A stretch of DNA of 64,000 nt from Micromonospora sp. MW-13 (lineage in GTDB: Bacteria > Actinomycetota > Actinomycetes > Mycobacteriales > Micromonosporaceae), in the NCBI RefSeq assembly GCF_003434305.1, contig NZ_QKKX01000047.1:28696-92695 (forward strand). Reading direction: 5' to 3'. Position numbers and translations under genes: made by a program. The notes below the pieces were generated by a model. It was not told where the DNA came from, made no database searches, and saw nothing but the letters and a program-made list of their open reading frames with translations. Positions 8,671-17,370 of the stretch are shown here, one piece after another. The stretch's first letter is position 1, and every line of letters begins with the position of its first letter.

Positions 8671-9581
8671 CGCCGTTCTCCTTCCGTTGCCGCGCTGGCC
8701 GGCACCGCAGCGGTGCCGGGGAGCGTCGCGGTCCGGGGCAGGCCGGCGGGCCGGTCGCGGTCCAGTTGCCGCAGCCATCGCAGGAACACCGTCAGCGTCA
8801 CGACCAGCACGACCAGGTCCATCGGCGCCCACATCAACAGGCCAGCCAGTTGTTGGTCGGCCAGCGGGTCGGCGCCGAACACCCGGGCGGGATAGACCGG
8901 CGCCGGGGCCAGGGTGAGCACCGCCCCGAGCGCCGAGGCCGGCAGCATGGTGCCGACCAGCGCCAGCACCGCCACCGGGGCAGGTGCGCGGTGCCGCGGC
9001 GGGCCGAGCACCGGTGCCCAGAACGACCAGGCCGCGGCCAGGAAGCACAGGTGTTCGGCGGTGTGCGTGACCGGGTGGTCCACCGCCGCGGTGTACGGCT
9101 CCGGCAGGTGCCAGAACCACAGGACGATGCTCTGCCCGCCCCCGGCCAGCAGGGCGTACGTGGTGGGGCGGCGCAGCCGGCGCACGGCCGGCGTCACCCG
9201 CCAGCGGGCCAGCAGCCGGCGCAGCGGCACCGGCGCGGCCAGGGTCAGCGGCAGCCCCGCCCCGCCGGCCGCCAGCAGGGGACCAGCCACCAGCAGGAAC
9301 AGCATGTGCTGGGTCATGTGCCCGGCGAACGAGGACTCCGCCAGCTCGTGTGCCGGTCCCTGCTCGGCGGCGAGCACCGTCAGCACCCCCACGCCGAACG
9401 CGGCCACCCGCCAGGGTGGCACGATCTGGCCGGCGCCACGGCGGGCCCACAGCTCCTGGACGCCCCGCCCGTAGCCGGCCACCAGCAGGCAGACCGGGAC
9501 GACCGCCAGCATCGTCAGCAGGCCCTCGGCCACCGTTTCCGGGCCGGGCTGGTGGGCGAGGTCGGCGCTCAGCGTTGACAT
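8667..9581 (-). CDS. ctaG: CtaG-type cytochrome c oxidase assembly membrane protein
   Basis: 304-residue polytopic protein of the caa3-type CtaG family, with about seven hydrophobic segments and conserved His-rich helix signatures (GHMTQHMLFLLVAGPLL, WFWHLP, HTAEHLCFLAAAWSFW). This family supports copper insertion or assembly of caa3 oxidases. It is unrelated in sequence to the Cox11-type CtaG of proteobacteria. Located between the oxidase genes and the cytochrome genes, which fits an assembly role. The ATG at 9581 overlaps the end of the preceding small membrane protein. Confidence 0.88.
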   Translation of the reverse strand: MSTLSADLAHQPGPETVAEGLLTMLAVVPVCLLVAGYGRGVQELWARRGAGQIVPPWRVAAFGVGVLTVLAAEQGPAHELAESSFAGHMTQHMLFLLVAGPLLAAGGAGLPLTLAAPVPLRRLLARWRVTPAVRRLRRPTTYALLAGGGQSIVLWFWHLPEPYTAAVDHPVTHTAEHLCFLAAAWSFWAPVLGPPRHRAPAPVAVLALVGTMLPASALGAVLTLAPAPVYPARVFGADPLADQQLAGLLMWAPMDLVVLVVTLTVFLRWLRQLDRDRPAGLPRTATLPGTAAVPASAATEGERR

Positions 9582-9973
9582 GGCGGCAGCACCAGCACGG
9601 CGACCCCGCCGAGCACGATGATGGTCAGGAAGAGCAGGTTGGCCCAGATCCCCAGGGTGGCGAGCATCCGTGCCCGGCCGAACGCCCGGTCGTCCGCGCC
9701 GGCCTCCTGTGCCTGGGCGGTGCGCCGCCAGGCCAGGGCGGCGACCAGCAGCGAGCCCACGGTCACCAGGGCCGGGACGACCACCGCGAGCCCGACGGCC
9801 TGCCAGAGCGGCACGGCGGAGACGCGTTCGGAACCGGCAGCGCAGGTGAGCTCGTCGAGGCTCCAGCCGGCGAGCAGGTGCACCACCCAGGCGACCGCGC
9901 CGCCGAGCACGCCGTACCAGAGCAGCAGCCCGCCGGTCAGGCGGGCCCGGGATTCGGCTCGGGTGGTCGTCAC
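9569..9973 (-). CDS. Small three-helix membrane protein of the oxidase operon
   Basis: 134 residues with three hydrophobic helices (about 14-36, 54-80 and 105-130). No heme or metal motif is evident; single Cys residues lie in a periplasmic-type loop (LTCAAG) and at the very end (LPPCQR). The GTG at 9973 overlaps the ctaE stop (GTGA), and its 3' end overlaps the ctaG start. The place between ctaE and ctaG suggests an accessory oxidase subunit (a subunit IV-like role), but I do not recognise the family. Confidence 0.75.
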   Translation of the reverse strand: MTTTRAESRARLTGGLLLWYGVLGGAVAWVVHLLAGWSLDELTCAAGSERVSAVPLWQAVGLAVVVPALVTVGSLLVAALAWRRTAQAQEAGADDRAFGRARMLATLGIWANLLFLTIIVLGGVAVLVLPPCQR

Positions 9974-10599
9974 AGGCGTGGGGTGAGATAGATGGTGAAC
10001 AGGATGGCGGCCCACACGGCGTCGACGAAGTGCCAGTAGATGGCGGCGTTGCGGACCCGGTCGTGGCGGTGCGCGCCGAAGCTGCCGCCGCGCAGCGAGG
10101 CGGCGAGCAGCCAGCCGATCATGGTCAGTCCGATCAGGACGTGCAGCCCGTGGAAGCCGGTGATCAGGTAGAACAGCGAGCCGTACGCGTCGGTGGTCAT
10201 GGTGAACTGCCGGAGCTTCTCGGCGTACTCGGTGGCCTGTAGGGCCAGGAAGGTGATCCCGAGCAGCATGGTGGCGGCCAGTCCGGAGCGCAGCCGCCAC
10301 CGCTGGCCACGCCGGATGCCGTGTTCGGCCCAGAGCATGGGCAGGCTGCTGGGCAGCAGGACTGCCGTCATCACCAGCGGCTTGAGCAGGCTGGGAGCCT
10401 CGATGCCGGGCGGGGGCCACTGCGGGCCGTACTGGAAGCGCAGGTAGTAGTAGCTGCCGAGCAGGCAGGCGAAGAGGGTGGCCTCGGTGGCCACGAACAT
10501 CACCATGCCCCACCAGCCGGTGGACCGTCCGGCCGGCAGTTCGGCGCTGAGCGATTCGGCGCGGGTCGCGGCCGTCACGATGCCGGCCGGGTCCGTCAT
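9970..10599 (-). CDS. ctaE: Cytochrome c oxidase subunit III
   Basis: 209-residue heme-copper oxidase subunit III. Typical signatures: TGWWGMVMFVATEATLFACL (helix 1, with the conserved Glu), FYLITGFHGLHVLIGL and the C-terminal YWHFVDAVWAAIL. Five transmembrane helices, the short form common in bacteria. The ATG at 10599 overlaps the ctaD stop (ATGA). No heme; stabilises subunit I. Confidence 0.94.
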   Translation of the reverse strand: MTDPAGIVTAATRAESLSAELPAGRSTGWWGMVMFVATEATLFACLLGSYYYLRFQYGPQWPPPGIEAPSLLKPLVMTAVLLPSSLPMLWAEHGIRRGQRWRLRSGLAATMLLGITFLALQATEYAEKLRQFTMTTDAYGSLFYLITGFHGLHVLIGLTMIGWLLAASLRGGSFGAHRHDRVRNAAIYWHFVDAVWAAILFTIYLTPRL

Positions 10600-12521
10600 G
10601 CCGTCACCCCCAGTTCCCGGTCCGGGCGGCGCGGTGGCCAGAGCCACACCGCGATGGTCACCACCACCACGAGCACGGCGACCGCCGCCACCGGATACCA
10701 GGCGAGGAGCATCGAGGTGAAGAACAGCAGCAGGGCGCCGGCGAGCAGGAGCGGCTGCAGGCTCGACTCCGGCATCTCCACCGCCCGCTCCCGGTGTGCG
10801 TCCAGCTCGCTGGTGAGCAGGGTCCGGCGGCCCTCGCTGAGGACGCGGTCCGCGCTCGCGCCCGGGCCGGTCGACTCGGCGGTCCGCTCGTCCCAGGTCG
10901 GGTGCAGGCTGTGCACGCGGGGCAGGACGGGGAAGTTGTACGGCTCGGGCGGCGACTGGGTCGACCATTCCAGGCTGTCGCCGCTCCACGGGTCCGGCGG
11001 GGCGGGTTTGCCCCGGCGCACGGCGTGTACCACGCCGACGAGTACGAGTAGCAGCCCGACGGCGAGTAGGTACGACCCGACGGTGCTGACCAGGTTCCAC
11101 CCGTCCCAGCCGGGCTCGCTGCGGTAGGTGTAGACGCGGCGTGGCATGCCGAACAGGCCGTAGAGGTGCATCGGGAAGAAGGTGACGTGCATGCCGGTGA
11201 AGATCAGCCAGAACGCCCACCGGCCGAGCCGCTCGCCGTACATGCGGCCGGTGATCTTCGGCAGCCAGTAGTAGATGCCGGCGAGCATCGGGAAGACCGC
11301 TCCGCCGATCAGCACGTAGTGGAAGTGGGCCACCACGAAGTAGGAGTCGGTGACCTGCTGGTCGAAGGCGGTCAGGGCGAACATCGTGCCGGTGAAGCCG
11401 CCGAGCACGAAGGTGACGATGAAGCCGATGACGAACAGCAGCGGCACCTTGAGCACCAGCCGGCCGAGCAGCATGGTGGCCAGCCAGGCGAAGATCTGGA
11501 GCCCGGACGGGATGGTGATGATGGTGCTGGCCGCGCTGAAGAAGCTGTACGACAGCTGCGGCAGCCCGGTGGCGAACATGTGGTGCACCCAGACGCCGAA
11601 CGAGATGATCGCGATCGCCACGATGGCCAGCACCACCAGCGGGTAGCCGACCACGCCGCGGCGGGTGAACGCGGGCAGCACGGCTGAGACGATGCCCAGC
11701 GCCGGCATGACGATGATGTAGACGTCCGGATGGCCGAAGATCCAGAACAGGTGCTGCCAGAGCAGCACGTTCCCACCGGCGGACGGGTCGAAGAAGTGGG
11801 TGTCGAACCGGCGGTCGAGGAAGAGCATCGCGTTGTCGAGGTTCAGCGCCGGCAACGCGAAGATCACCATGAACGCGGTGGCCACAATCGCCCAGACGAA
11901 CAGCGGCACCCGGTTGAGCGACATCCCGGGGGCGCGTAGCTTGAGCGCGGTGACGATGAAGTTGATCGCGCCGGCGGTGGTGGAGATGCCGAGGAAGAGC
12001 AGCCCGAGGGCGTAGACGTCCATGTGCAGGCCAGGAGTGTTCTGCTCTCCGGTCAGCGGTGCGTAGGCGAACCAGCCGTTGTTCGGCGCGGCACCGAAGG
12101 GCAGGCTCGACCACATGAACAGCCCGGCGAACAGGAAGACCCAGTAGCCGAACGCGTTCAGCCTGGGGAAGGCCATGTCCCGGGAGCCGATCATCAACGG
12201 CACCAGGAAGTTGCCGAAGCCGAAGAGCATCGGGGTGGCGAACAGGAAGATCATCGCCGTGCCGTGCATGGTGAACAGCTGGTTGTACTCCTGCGGTGAC
12301 ACCACGCCCGCCTCGGGCCGGGCGAGTTGGGTGCGCATCGCCAGGGCGCTGAGGCCGGCGAGGGCGAAGAAGAACCCGGCGGTGACCAGGTACCGCCGGC
12401 CGATCCGCTTGTGGTCGACGGTGCTGAACCAGGCCCGCAGGGAGGGCGGTTCGGCCCAGTGTTCCGTGAGCCGGGCCAGGTCCGCCGGGCTGACGGCGGG
12501 CGACGGTGTGGTGGTGGGCAT
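10596..12521 (-). CDS. ctaD: Cytochrome c oxidase subunit I
   Basis: 641-residue catalytic subunit reducing oxygen at the heme a3-CuB site. Visible ligands: H86 (low-spin heme a), H264 and Y268 (CuB and cross-linked Tyr), H313/H314 (CuB), H399/H401 (heme a3/a). D115 in SRDMAFPRLN marks the D-channel entrance. Two departures from the classical A-type pattern are clear: HPDVY (D266) where HPEVY is usual, and SGLQIF (Q342) where the K-channel Lys normally sits. The C-terminus has further hydrophobic helices (about 590-630). The ATG at 12521 follows ctaC by 10 bases. Part of a caa3-like oxidase with the fused CtaC. Confidence 0.95.
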   Translation of the reverse strand: MPTTTPSPAVSPADLARLTEHWAEPPSLRAWFSTVDHKRIGRRYLVTAGFFFALAGLSALAMRTQLARPEAGVVSPQEYNQLFTMHGTAMIFLFATPMLFGFGNFLVPLMIGSRDMAFPRLNAFGYWVFLFAGLFMWSSLPFGAAPNNGWFAYAPLTGEQNTPGLHMDVYALGLLFLGISTTAGAINFIVTALKLRAPGMSLNRVPLFVWAIVATAFMVIFALPALNLDNAMLFLDRRFDTHFFDPSAGGNVLLWQHLFWIFGHPDVYIIVMPALGIVSAVLPAFTRRGVVGYPLVVLAIVAIAIISFGVWVHHMFATGLPQLSYSFFSAASTIITIPSGLQIFAWLATMLLGRLVLKVPLLFVIGFIVTFVLGGFTGTMFALTAFDQQVTDSYFVVAHFHYVLIGGAVFPMLAGIYYWLPKITGRMYGERLGRWAFWLIFTGMHVTFFPMHLYGLFGMPRRVYTYRSEPGWDGWNLVSTVGSYLLAVGLLLVLVGVVHAVRRGKPAPPDPWSGDSLEWSTQSPPEPYNFPVLPRVHSLHPTWDERTAESTGPGASADRVLSEGRRTLLTSELDAHRERAVEMPESSLQPLLLAGALLLFFTSMLLAWYPVAAVAVLVVVVTIAVWLWPPRRPDRELGVTA

Positions 12522-12531
12522 GTCCTGTCAC

Positions 12532-13572
12532 CTATTCCAGCGACCGCAGGTAGGCGATGAGGTCGGGCAGCCGCGCGGCGTCGATCGGCTGCGGGGGCAT
12601 GGCGTTGCCCGGCTTGGCCGTCTGGGAGTTGGCGATCCAGCCGCCGAGGTGGCCGGCGTCGTTGGGCACCGCCCCGGCACCGATGCTCCACCGTGAGCCC
12701 ACGTTCGACAGGTCGGGGCCCACCCGCCCCTCGGCGCCGGTGCCCCGGACGGCGTGGCAGGCGGAGCAGGTGCCCTGCACGAACGCCTGCCGGCCGCGGC
12801 GCTCGGCGTCGGTGCCGGGCTCCCGGGCCGGGGCGTCCAGCCGGGCCAGCCAGGCGTCGTAGTCGGCGCGGGGTTGCGCCACGACCAGGAAGGCCATGTG
12901 GGCGTGCTGGGTGCCGCAGTACTCGGCGCACTGACCCCGGTAGCTGCCGGCCCGCTCCGCCCGCAGCCAGGTCTCGCGGGTCTCACCGGCGATCAGGTCG
13001 GTCTTGGGCATGAGTTGTGGCACCCAGAAGCTGTGCAGCACGTCGGCGGTGCGCAGCCGTACCCGCACCTGTTCCCCCACCGGGATGTGGATCTCGTTGG
13101 CGGTCGCTCCGGACGCGCCCGGGTAACGCACCTCCCACCACCACTTGTGGCCGGTCACCTCGACGGTGGGCGCTTCTGGGCCGGGTCCGTCGCCGAGCGC
13201 GGCCAGGTCGCGCAGGCCCACCCCGTAGACGGCGACGAGGATGACCAGCGGCAGGCCGGCGCCAGCGATGGTGACGAAACGCAGCGGCTGGCCGTGCCGT
13301 ACCCGGGCGGTGCCCCGCCGGAACACCAGCGCCCAGATCAGCAGGGCCATGACCTCGACGAAGACGGCCATGGAGATCCAGAAGAGCAGCCACCAGAGGC
13401 CGGCCACCCTGGCCGATCCGGTGCCGGCGGGATTCAGGGCGGAGGGCGAGTCGCCGGCGCAGCCGGCGAGCAGGAGCAGGCCGAACAGCGCGATCGGCAG
13501 CGAACGACGTGATCGTCCGCGCCGCCGGGTGTCCCGGACGGCGCTGACGGTCAGGTCCGCTGTCGTCTCCAC
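12532..13572 (-). CDS. ctaC: Cytochrome c oxidase subunit II fused to cytochrome c (caa3 type)
   Basis: 346 residues. The signal peptide has a lipobox (LLLAGCAGD, C38). Two membrane helices follow (about 58-83 and 98-120), then the cupredoxin domain with the CuA ligands H180, C215, C219, H223 and M226 (CAEYCGTQHAHM). A C-terminal cytochrome c domain follows with CSACH (C269, C272, H273) and a Met in NAMPPQ. This layout is the caa3 type, able to take electrons without soluble cytochrome c. First gene of the nine-gene operon. The 133-base divergent gap to ccmC is relatively AT-rich and should hold both promoters. Confidence 0.95.
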   Translation of the reverse strand: METTADLTVSAVRDTRRRGRSRRSLPIALFGLLLLAGCAGDSPSALNPAGTGSARVAGLWWLLFWISMAVFVEVMALLIWALVFRRGTARVRHGQPLRFVTIAGAGLPLVILVAVYGVGLRDLAALGDGPGPEAPTVEVTGHKWWWEVRYPGASGATANEIHIPVGEQVRVRLRTADVLHSFWVPQLMPKTDLIAGETRETWLRAERAGSYRGQCAEYCGTQHAHMAFLVVAQPRADYDAWLARLDAPAREPGTDAERRGRQAFVQGTCSACHAVRGTGAEGRVGPDLSNVGSRWSIGAGAVPNDAGHLGGWIANSQTAKPGNAMPPQPIDAARLPDLIAYLRSLE

Positions 13573-13705
13573 CGGAAGCGATGCTAGGAGCTTTAAGCCG
13601 TTTATGGCGCTTTATTCCGAATAGCATCGTTCACGCGCTTTGGGGGCTTACGGTGGACGGGCAGGAATCCATCCGGCAAGCGCCTGCGGCGCGGACAGGG
13701 AGATC
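13573..13705. promoter_or_regulatory. Divergent intergenic region between ctaC and ccmC
   Basis: The most AT-rich stretch in the area, with several TTTA/GCTTTA steps around 13590-13625. It is the only non-coding gap between two divergent operons that depend on each other (oxidase and cytochrome maturation), so shared promoter control is likely. I cannot assign -10/-35 boxes with confidence. A GGGAG ribosome-binding site for ccmC is at 13699-13703. Confidence 0.5.
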
Positions 13706-14464
13706 ATGCGAACCTCCACGGTGGACCTCGTCGCGGACACTCCCCGAGCAGCCGCCGCGCGCCGCACGATGGCCTGGACGACCGGTGGGCTGGCGGCGGC
13801 GGCAGCGGTCGCCGGCGGCTGGCTCGCCCCGCCCGACGCGGTGCAGGGCCAGGCGCAGCGACTCATGTACCTGCACGTCCCCGCCGCCTGGGTCGCCTAC
13901 GCCGCGTTCGCCGTCGTACTGGCCGCCGGCGTGGCCTACCTGATCACCGGCGACCTCCAGTGGGACCGGCTCGCCCGGGCGGGCGCGGAGATCGGCGTGA
14001 CGCTGACCGTCGTCACGATCGCCACCGGCTCGCTGTGGGGGCACCTCGTCTGGGGCACCTGGTGGGCCTGGGACCCCCGACTGGTCAGCACCGCCCTGCT
14101 CCTGCTCGCGTACGCCGGCTACCTGGCCCTGCGCAGCGCCATGAGCGAACGGGCCGGCACCCGCGACGGAGGCGACCATCGGGTGGCCCGCTCGGCGGCA
14201 GTCGCCGGCGTGGTCGGGTTCCTGCTCGTCCCGGTGGTGCACTTCTCCGTCGTCTGGTGGCGGTCGCTGCACCAGCAGGCGACCGTGTTCGCCCCGCAAC
14301 GGCCGCCGATCGACCCTCGGATGGGTGTCGCCCTGCTGCTCGCCGTGGCCGCCGCGACGCTCGGCGCGCTCTGCGTCCTGCTGCACCGGGCCGTGCGGCT
14401 CGAACGTCGTGGCACCACCGGCGCGTCCCGCGCCCCCGACCGCGTCCCGGCCCGGGTCGGATGA
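13706..14464 (+). CDS. ccmC: Heme exporter/handling protein CcmC (System I cytochrome c maturation)
   Basis: 252-residue six-helix protein of the CcmC/CcmF/CcsA heme-handling family. The WWD motif is explicit (WGTWWAWDPRLVS). Flanking His residues that ligate heme are in MYLHVPAAW and VVHFSVVWW. CcmC attaches heme to the chaperone CcmE, the next gene. The ATG at 13706 has a GGGAG four bases upstream, preferred over an upstream start at 13640. The stop overlaps ccmE (ATGA). Confidence 0.92.
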   Translation: MRTSTVDLVADTPRAAAARRTMAWTTGGLAAAAAVAGGWLAPPDAVQGQAQRLMYLHVPAAWVAYAAFAVVLAAGVAYLITGDLQWDRLARAGAEIGVTLTVVTIATGSLWGHLVWGTWWAWDPRLVSTALLLLAYAGYLALRSAMSERAGTRDGGDHRVARSAAVAGVVGFLLVPVVHFSVVWWRSLHQQATVFAPQRPPIDPRMGVALLLAVAAATLGALCVLLHRAVRLERRGTTGASRAPDRVPARVG

Positions 14465-14871
14465 TCCGCCGCCGCACCGGCCGGGCCACCCTCGCCGTCG
14501 TGCTCCTCGCCGCCGGCGCGCTCCTGGTCACCAGCGCGCTGCGCGACACCCTCACCTACTACCGGACGCCGGGCGAGGTGCTCGGCGACCCGGCAGCGGC
14601 CCGGGAACGGGTACGCCTCGGTGGGGACGTGGTGCCCGGGTCCCTGCGCCGCGACGGCGACCTGGTGGTGTTTCGCCTCGCCGAGGGGGGACACGAGATC
14701 ACCGTCGAGCAGCGCGGCGCTCCGACGGGGACGTTCCGGGAGGGCGAGGGCGCGGTGGTCGAGGGCAGCCTGGCGGTGGACGGGACGTTCCGCTCCGACC
14801 ACGTCGTGGTCCGGCACGGCAACGAGTACGCCCCGTCGACCTCCCCGGTGGAGCCGGCCGATGCTCGGTGA
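14461..14871 (+). CDS. ccmE: Cytochrome c maturation heme chaperone CcmE
   Basis: 136-residue periplasm-facing heme chaperone with an N-terminal membrane anchor (about 9-26) and an OB-fold. The covalent-heme motif HxxxY is present as H119-GNE-Y123, so this is the classical His form rather than the Cys variant seen in some bacteria and archaea. YYRTPGEVL and RLGGDVVPGS are typical family sequences. It accepts heme from CcmC and passes it to CcmF. Start overlaps ccmC; the 3' end overlaps ccmF by 11 bases. Confidence 0.92.
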   Translation: MIRRRTGRATLAVVLLAAGALLVTSALRDTLTYYRTPGEVLGDPAAARERVRLGGDVVPGSLRRDGDLVVFRLAEGGHEITVEQRGAPTGTFREGEGAVVEGSLAVDGTFRSDHVVVRHGNEYAPSTSPVEPADAR

Positions 14872-16810
14872 GCTGGGCACGGCGAGTCTCACCGTCGGAC
14901 TGCTCTGCGCCGTACTGACCGCCCTGCTCTGGCTGCGGGTGGCCCTGTTCTCCGCGCCGATCCGACCGGCCCGTCTCGCCACCGCCGCGACCTTCGCCGC
15001 CGCTGCCGTCGCCTGCGGTGTGCTGGAGGCGGCCCTGCTGCGGCACGACTTCAGCGTGCGGTTCGTGGCGGAGAACGGTGGCCGCCAGGTGCCCCTGTAC
15101 TACACGGTGACCAGCCTCTGGTCAGCCCTGGACGGGTCGTTGCTGCTCTGGCTGCTGGTCCTCGGCGGCTACGCGGTGCTGCTCGCCGGCCGCCGCTACC
15201 CGCTGCGGCTGCACGCCTACGCGATGACGGTGCTCAGCGCGGTTGCCATGTTCTTCTTCGCGCTGTCCTGCTTCGCCGCGAACCCGTTCCGGACGGTGGA
15301 TCCGGTGCCCGCCGACGGACCGGGGCCCAACCCGCTGCTGCAACAGCATCCGGCGATGGGAGTACATCCCCCCCTGCTCTACGCCGGCTACATCGGTCTG
15401 GTCGTGCCGTTCGCCTTCGCGCTCGCCGCGCCGCTGGCCGGCCGGCAGGGGCGCGCCTGGCTGCGGATGGCCCGGCCATGGACGTTGCCCGCCTGGGCGG
15501 CGCTGAGCGCCGGCATCGGTCTCGGCGCCTGGTGGTCGTACGCGGTGCTGGGCTGGGGCGGCTACTGGGCGTGGGACCCGGTGGAGAACGCCTCCCTGCT
15601 GCCCTGGCTGACCGCTACCGCGTTCCTGCACACCGCGCTCGGTCGCGGCGCCGGCCGGGCCGGGTGGAACCGGGTGCTGGCCTGCGCGAGCTTCGTGCTG
15701 GTGCTGCTCGGCACGTTCCTCACCCGGTCCGGCGCGGTGGCCAGCGTGCACGCCTTCACCGACTCGCCGCTGGGGCCCGTGCTGTTCGGCTTCGTGTTGC
15801 TCGCGGTCGTCGCGTCGACGGTCCTGACCGGCAGGCGCACCGCCGAGCCGGCGCGTCGTACCGGGTCGCCGGTGCTGTCCCGCAACACCGTCGTCCTGGT
15901 CAACGGGGTGCTTCTGGTGACCCTCGCGGCGGTGGTGCTGATCGGCACGGTCTTTCCCCTGCTGTCCGGCCCGCTCGCCGGCGTCCGCACCTCCGTCGGC
16001 CCGGGCTACTACCAGCGCACGGCGGTACCACTGGCGATCGTGCTGCTGCTGGCGATGGGCGTGACGCCGGCCCTGCGGGCCGGCGGGTGGACCCGGGCGG
16101 TACGCCGTCTCGCCGTACCGGGTGGCGTGGCCCTGGCCACGGTCGCCGTGGTGGGCCTGCTCAGCCGGCCCGGCCTGCCCGCGCTCACCGCCTTCGGCAC
16201 CGCCGCGTTCGTGCTCGCCGGCCTCGTCGGGGAGCTGCCGGACCGGCTGCGGCGGGCGGGGCGGGGCCAGCGGGTGGGACGGCTCGCCGGCACGCTGGCC
16301 CACTGCGGGATCGCCCTGGTCGCGGTGGGCGTCGCGGGATCCTCAGCGTACGGGCGGGAGACCGAACGGACCGTCCGGACCGGCGAGACGCTGCGGGTCG
16401 GTGACGCGACCATCCGCCTGGTCGGGGTGGACCGGACGACAGGCGCCGGCCAGATGTCGGCGCGCGCTCGGCTGCGGCTCTCCGAGTCGGGTCGCGCGGA
16501 GCGTACCGTCACCCCGGCCCTGCGTTACCACCCGGCCCGGGACACCGCCGTCACGGTGCCGGCGATCGACACCGGACTGCTCCGGGACACCTACGTCACC
16601 CTGATCGCGGTCTCGCCCGACAGCGGCAGCGCAACCCTGCGGCTCGCGGTCAACCCGCTCGTCGGCCTGCTCTGGGCCGGCGGCGCGCTGACCTCGGTGG
16701 CGGGACTCGGGGCGGCGATCGGCACCGCCCGCCCGCGACGCCGAAGCGGGGCGACCCCCGGCGGAACCCGCCCGGCAACCGTCGCCGCCCGCGCCCGGGT
16801 CGGGAGATGA
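14861..16810 (+). CDS. ccmF: Cytochrome c heme lyase subunit CcmF
   Basis: 649-residue, about 14-helix membrane protein that ligates heme to apocytochrome c. The WWD motif is clear (WGGYWAWDPVENASLLPW) and conserved His residues lie in QQHPAMGVHPPLLY and FLHTALGRG. C-terminal soluble loop before the last helix, as in other CcmF proteins. The ATG at 14861 lies inside ccmE, implying coupled translation. It works with CcmE (heme donor) and CcmH (apocytochrome handling), both encoded in this operon. Confidence 0.94.
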   Translation: MLGELGTASLTVGLLCAVLTALLWLRVALFSAPIRPARLATAATFAAAAVACGVLEAALLRHDFSVRFVAENGGRQVPLYYTVTSLWSALDGSLLLWLLVLGGYAVLLAGRRYPLRLHAYAMTVLSAVAMFFFALSCFAANPFRTVDPVPADGPGPNPLLQQHPAMGVHPPLLYAGYIGLVVPFAFALAAPLAGRQGRAWLRMARPWTLPAWAALSAGIGLGAWWSYAVLGWGGYWAWDPVENASLLPWLTATAFLHTALGRGAGRAGWNRVLACASFVLVLLGTFLTRSGAVASVHAFTDSPLGPVLFGFVLLAVVASTVLTGRRTAEPARRTGSPVLSRNTVVLVNGVLLVTLAAVVLIGTVFPLLSGPLAGVRTSVGPGYYQRTAVPLAIVLLLAMGVTPALRAGGWTRAVRRLAVPGGVALATVAVVGLLSRPGLPALTAFGTAAFVLAGLVGELPDRLRRAGRGQRVGRLAGTLAHCGIALVAVGVAGSSAYGRETERTVRTGETLRVGDATIRLVGVDRTTGAGQMSARARLRLSESGRAERTVTPALRYHPARDTAVTVPAIDTGLLRDTYVTLIAVSPDSGSATLRLAVNPLVGLLWAGGALTSVAGLGAAIGTARPRRRSGATPGGTRPATVAARARVGR

Positions 16811-17370
16811 CCCGCCTCGCCGGTCGACGGCCGCGCCGGATACCCGTCGGACCGGCGCTGGTGCTCACGGCCACCGTCGCCATCGCCGTGGTCGTGGCCC
16901 TCGGCCTACGGTCACCCCCGGCGTCGGACGTCGACACCACCGACAGGTCGGCACCCGTGCCGGCCCCGGCCCTCTCCGGCGCCACGCTGGACGGCGGCCG
17001 GTTCGACCTGGCCGACGCGCGTGGCTACGTGCTTCTGATCAACGTCTTCGCCTCGTGGTGCGGGCCGTGCCGGGACGAGCTGCCGCTGCTGGTCGACGCC
17101 GGGCAGCGCTGGTCCCCGCGCGGCCTGCGGCTGGTCGGGCTGAACGTCCGGGACGGCACCGAGGCGGTCCGCGCGCTGCTCGACGAGACCGGCGCGACCG
17201 GGCTGACCGTGCTACCCGATCCGGACGGCACCCGGGCGGTCGACTGGGGCGTCCGGGGGGTGCCCGAGACCTTCGTGGTGGACCGGAACGGTCGCATCGT
17301 CGACCGGCAGCGGGGGGTGGTCACCCGGCAGTGGCTGCAGCAGCGGGTGGCGCCGCTGCTGGCCGAATGA
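16807..17370 (+). CDS. ccmG: Thiol:disulfide interchange protein CcmG (DsbE-like)
   Basis: 187-residue membrane-anchored thioredoxin-fold protein. An N-terminal helix (about 14-33) is followed by a TlpA/DsbE domain with active site WCGPC (C85, C88) and the cis-Pro region GVPETFVVD. It should keep the CxxCH cysteines of apocytochromes reduced. The ATG overlaps the ccmF stop (ATGA). No CcdA/DsbD electron donor is encoded in the window. Confidence 0.9.
   Translation: MTRLAGRRPRRIPVGPALVLTATVAIAVVVALGLRSPPASDVDTTDRSAPVPAPALSGATLDGGRFDLADARGYVLLINVFASWCGPCRDELPLLVDAGQRWSPRGLRLVGLNVRDGTEAVRALLDETGATGLTVLPDPDGTRAVDWGVRGVPETFVVDRNGRIVDRQRGVVTRQWLQQRVAPLLAE

Noticed and set aside
15122..16303. 393-codon minus frame inside ccmF
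   Set aside because: High Gln/Arg/Gly content typical of GC-rich antisense; CcmF motifs are on the plus strand.
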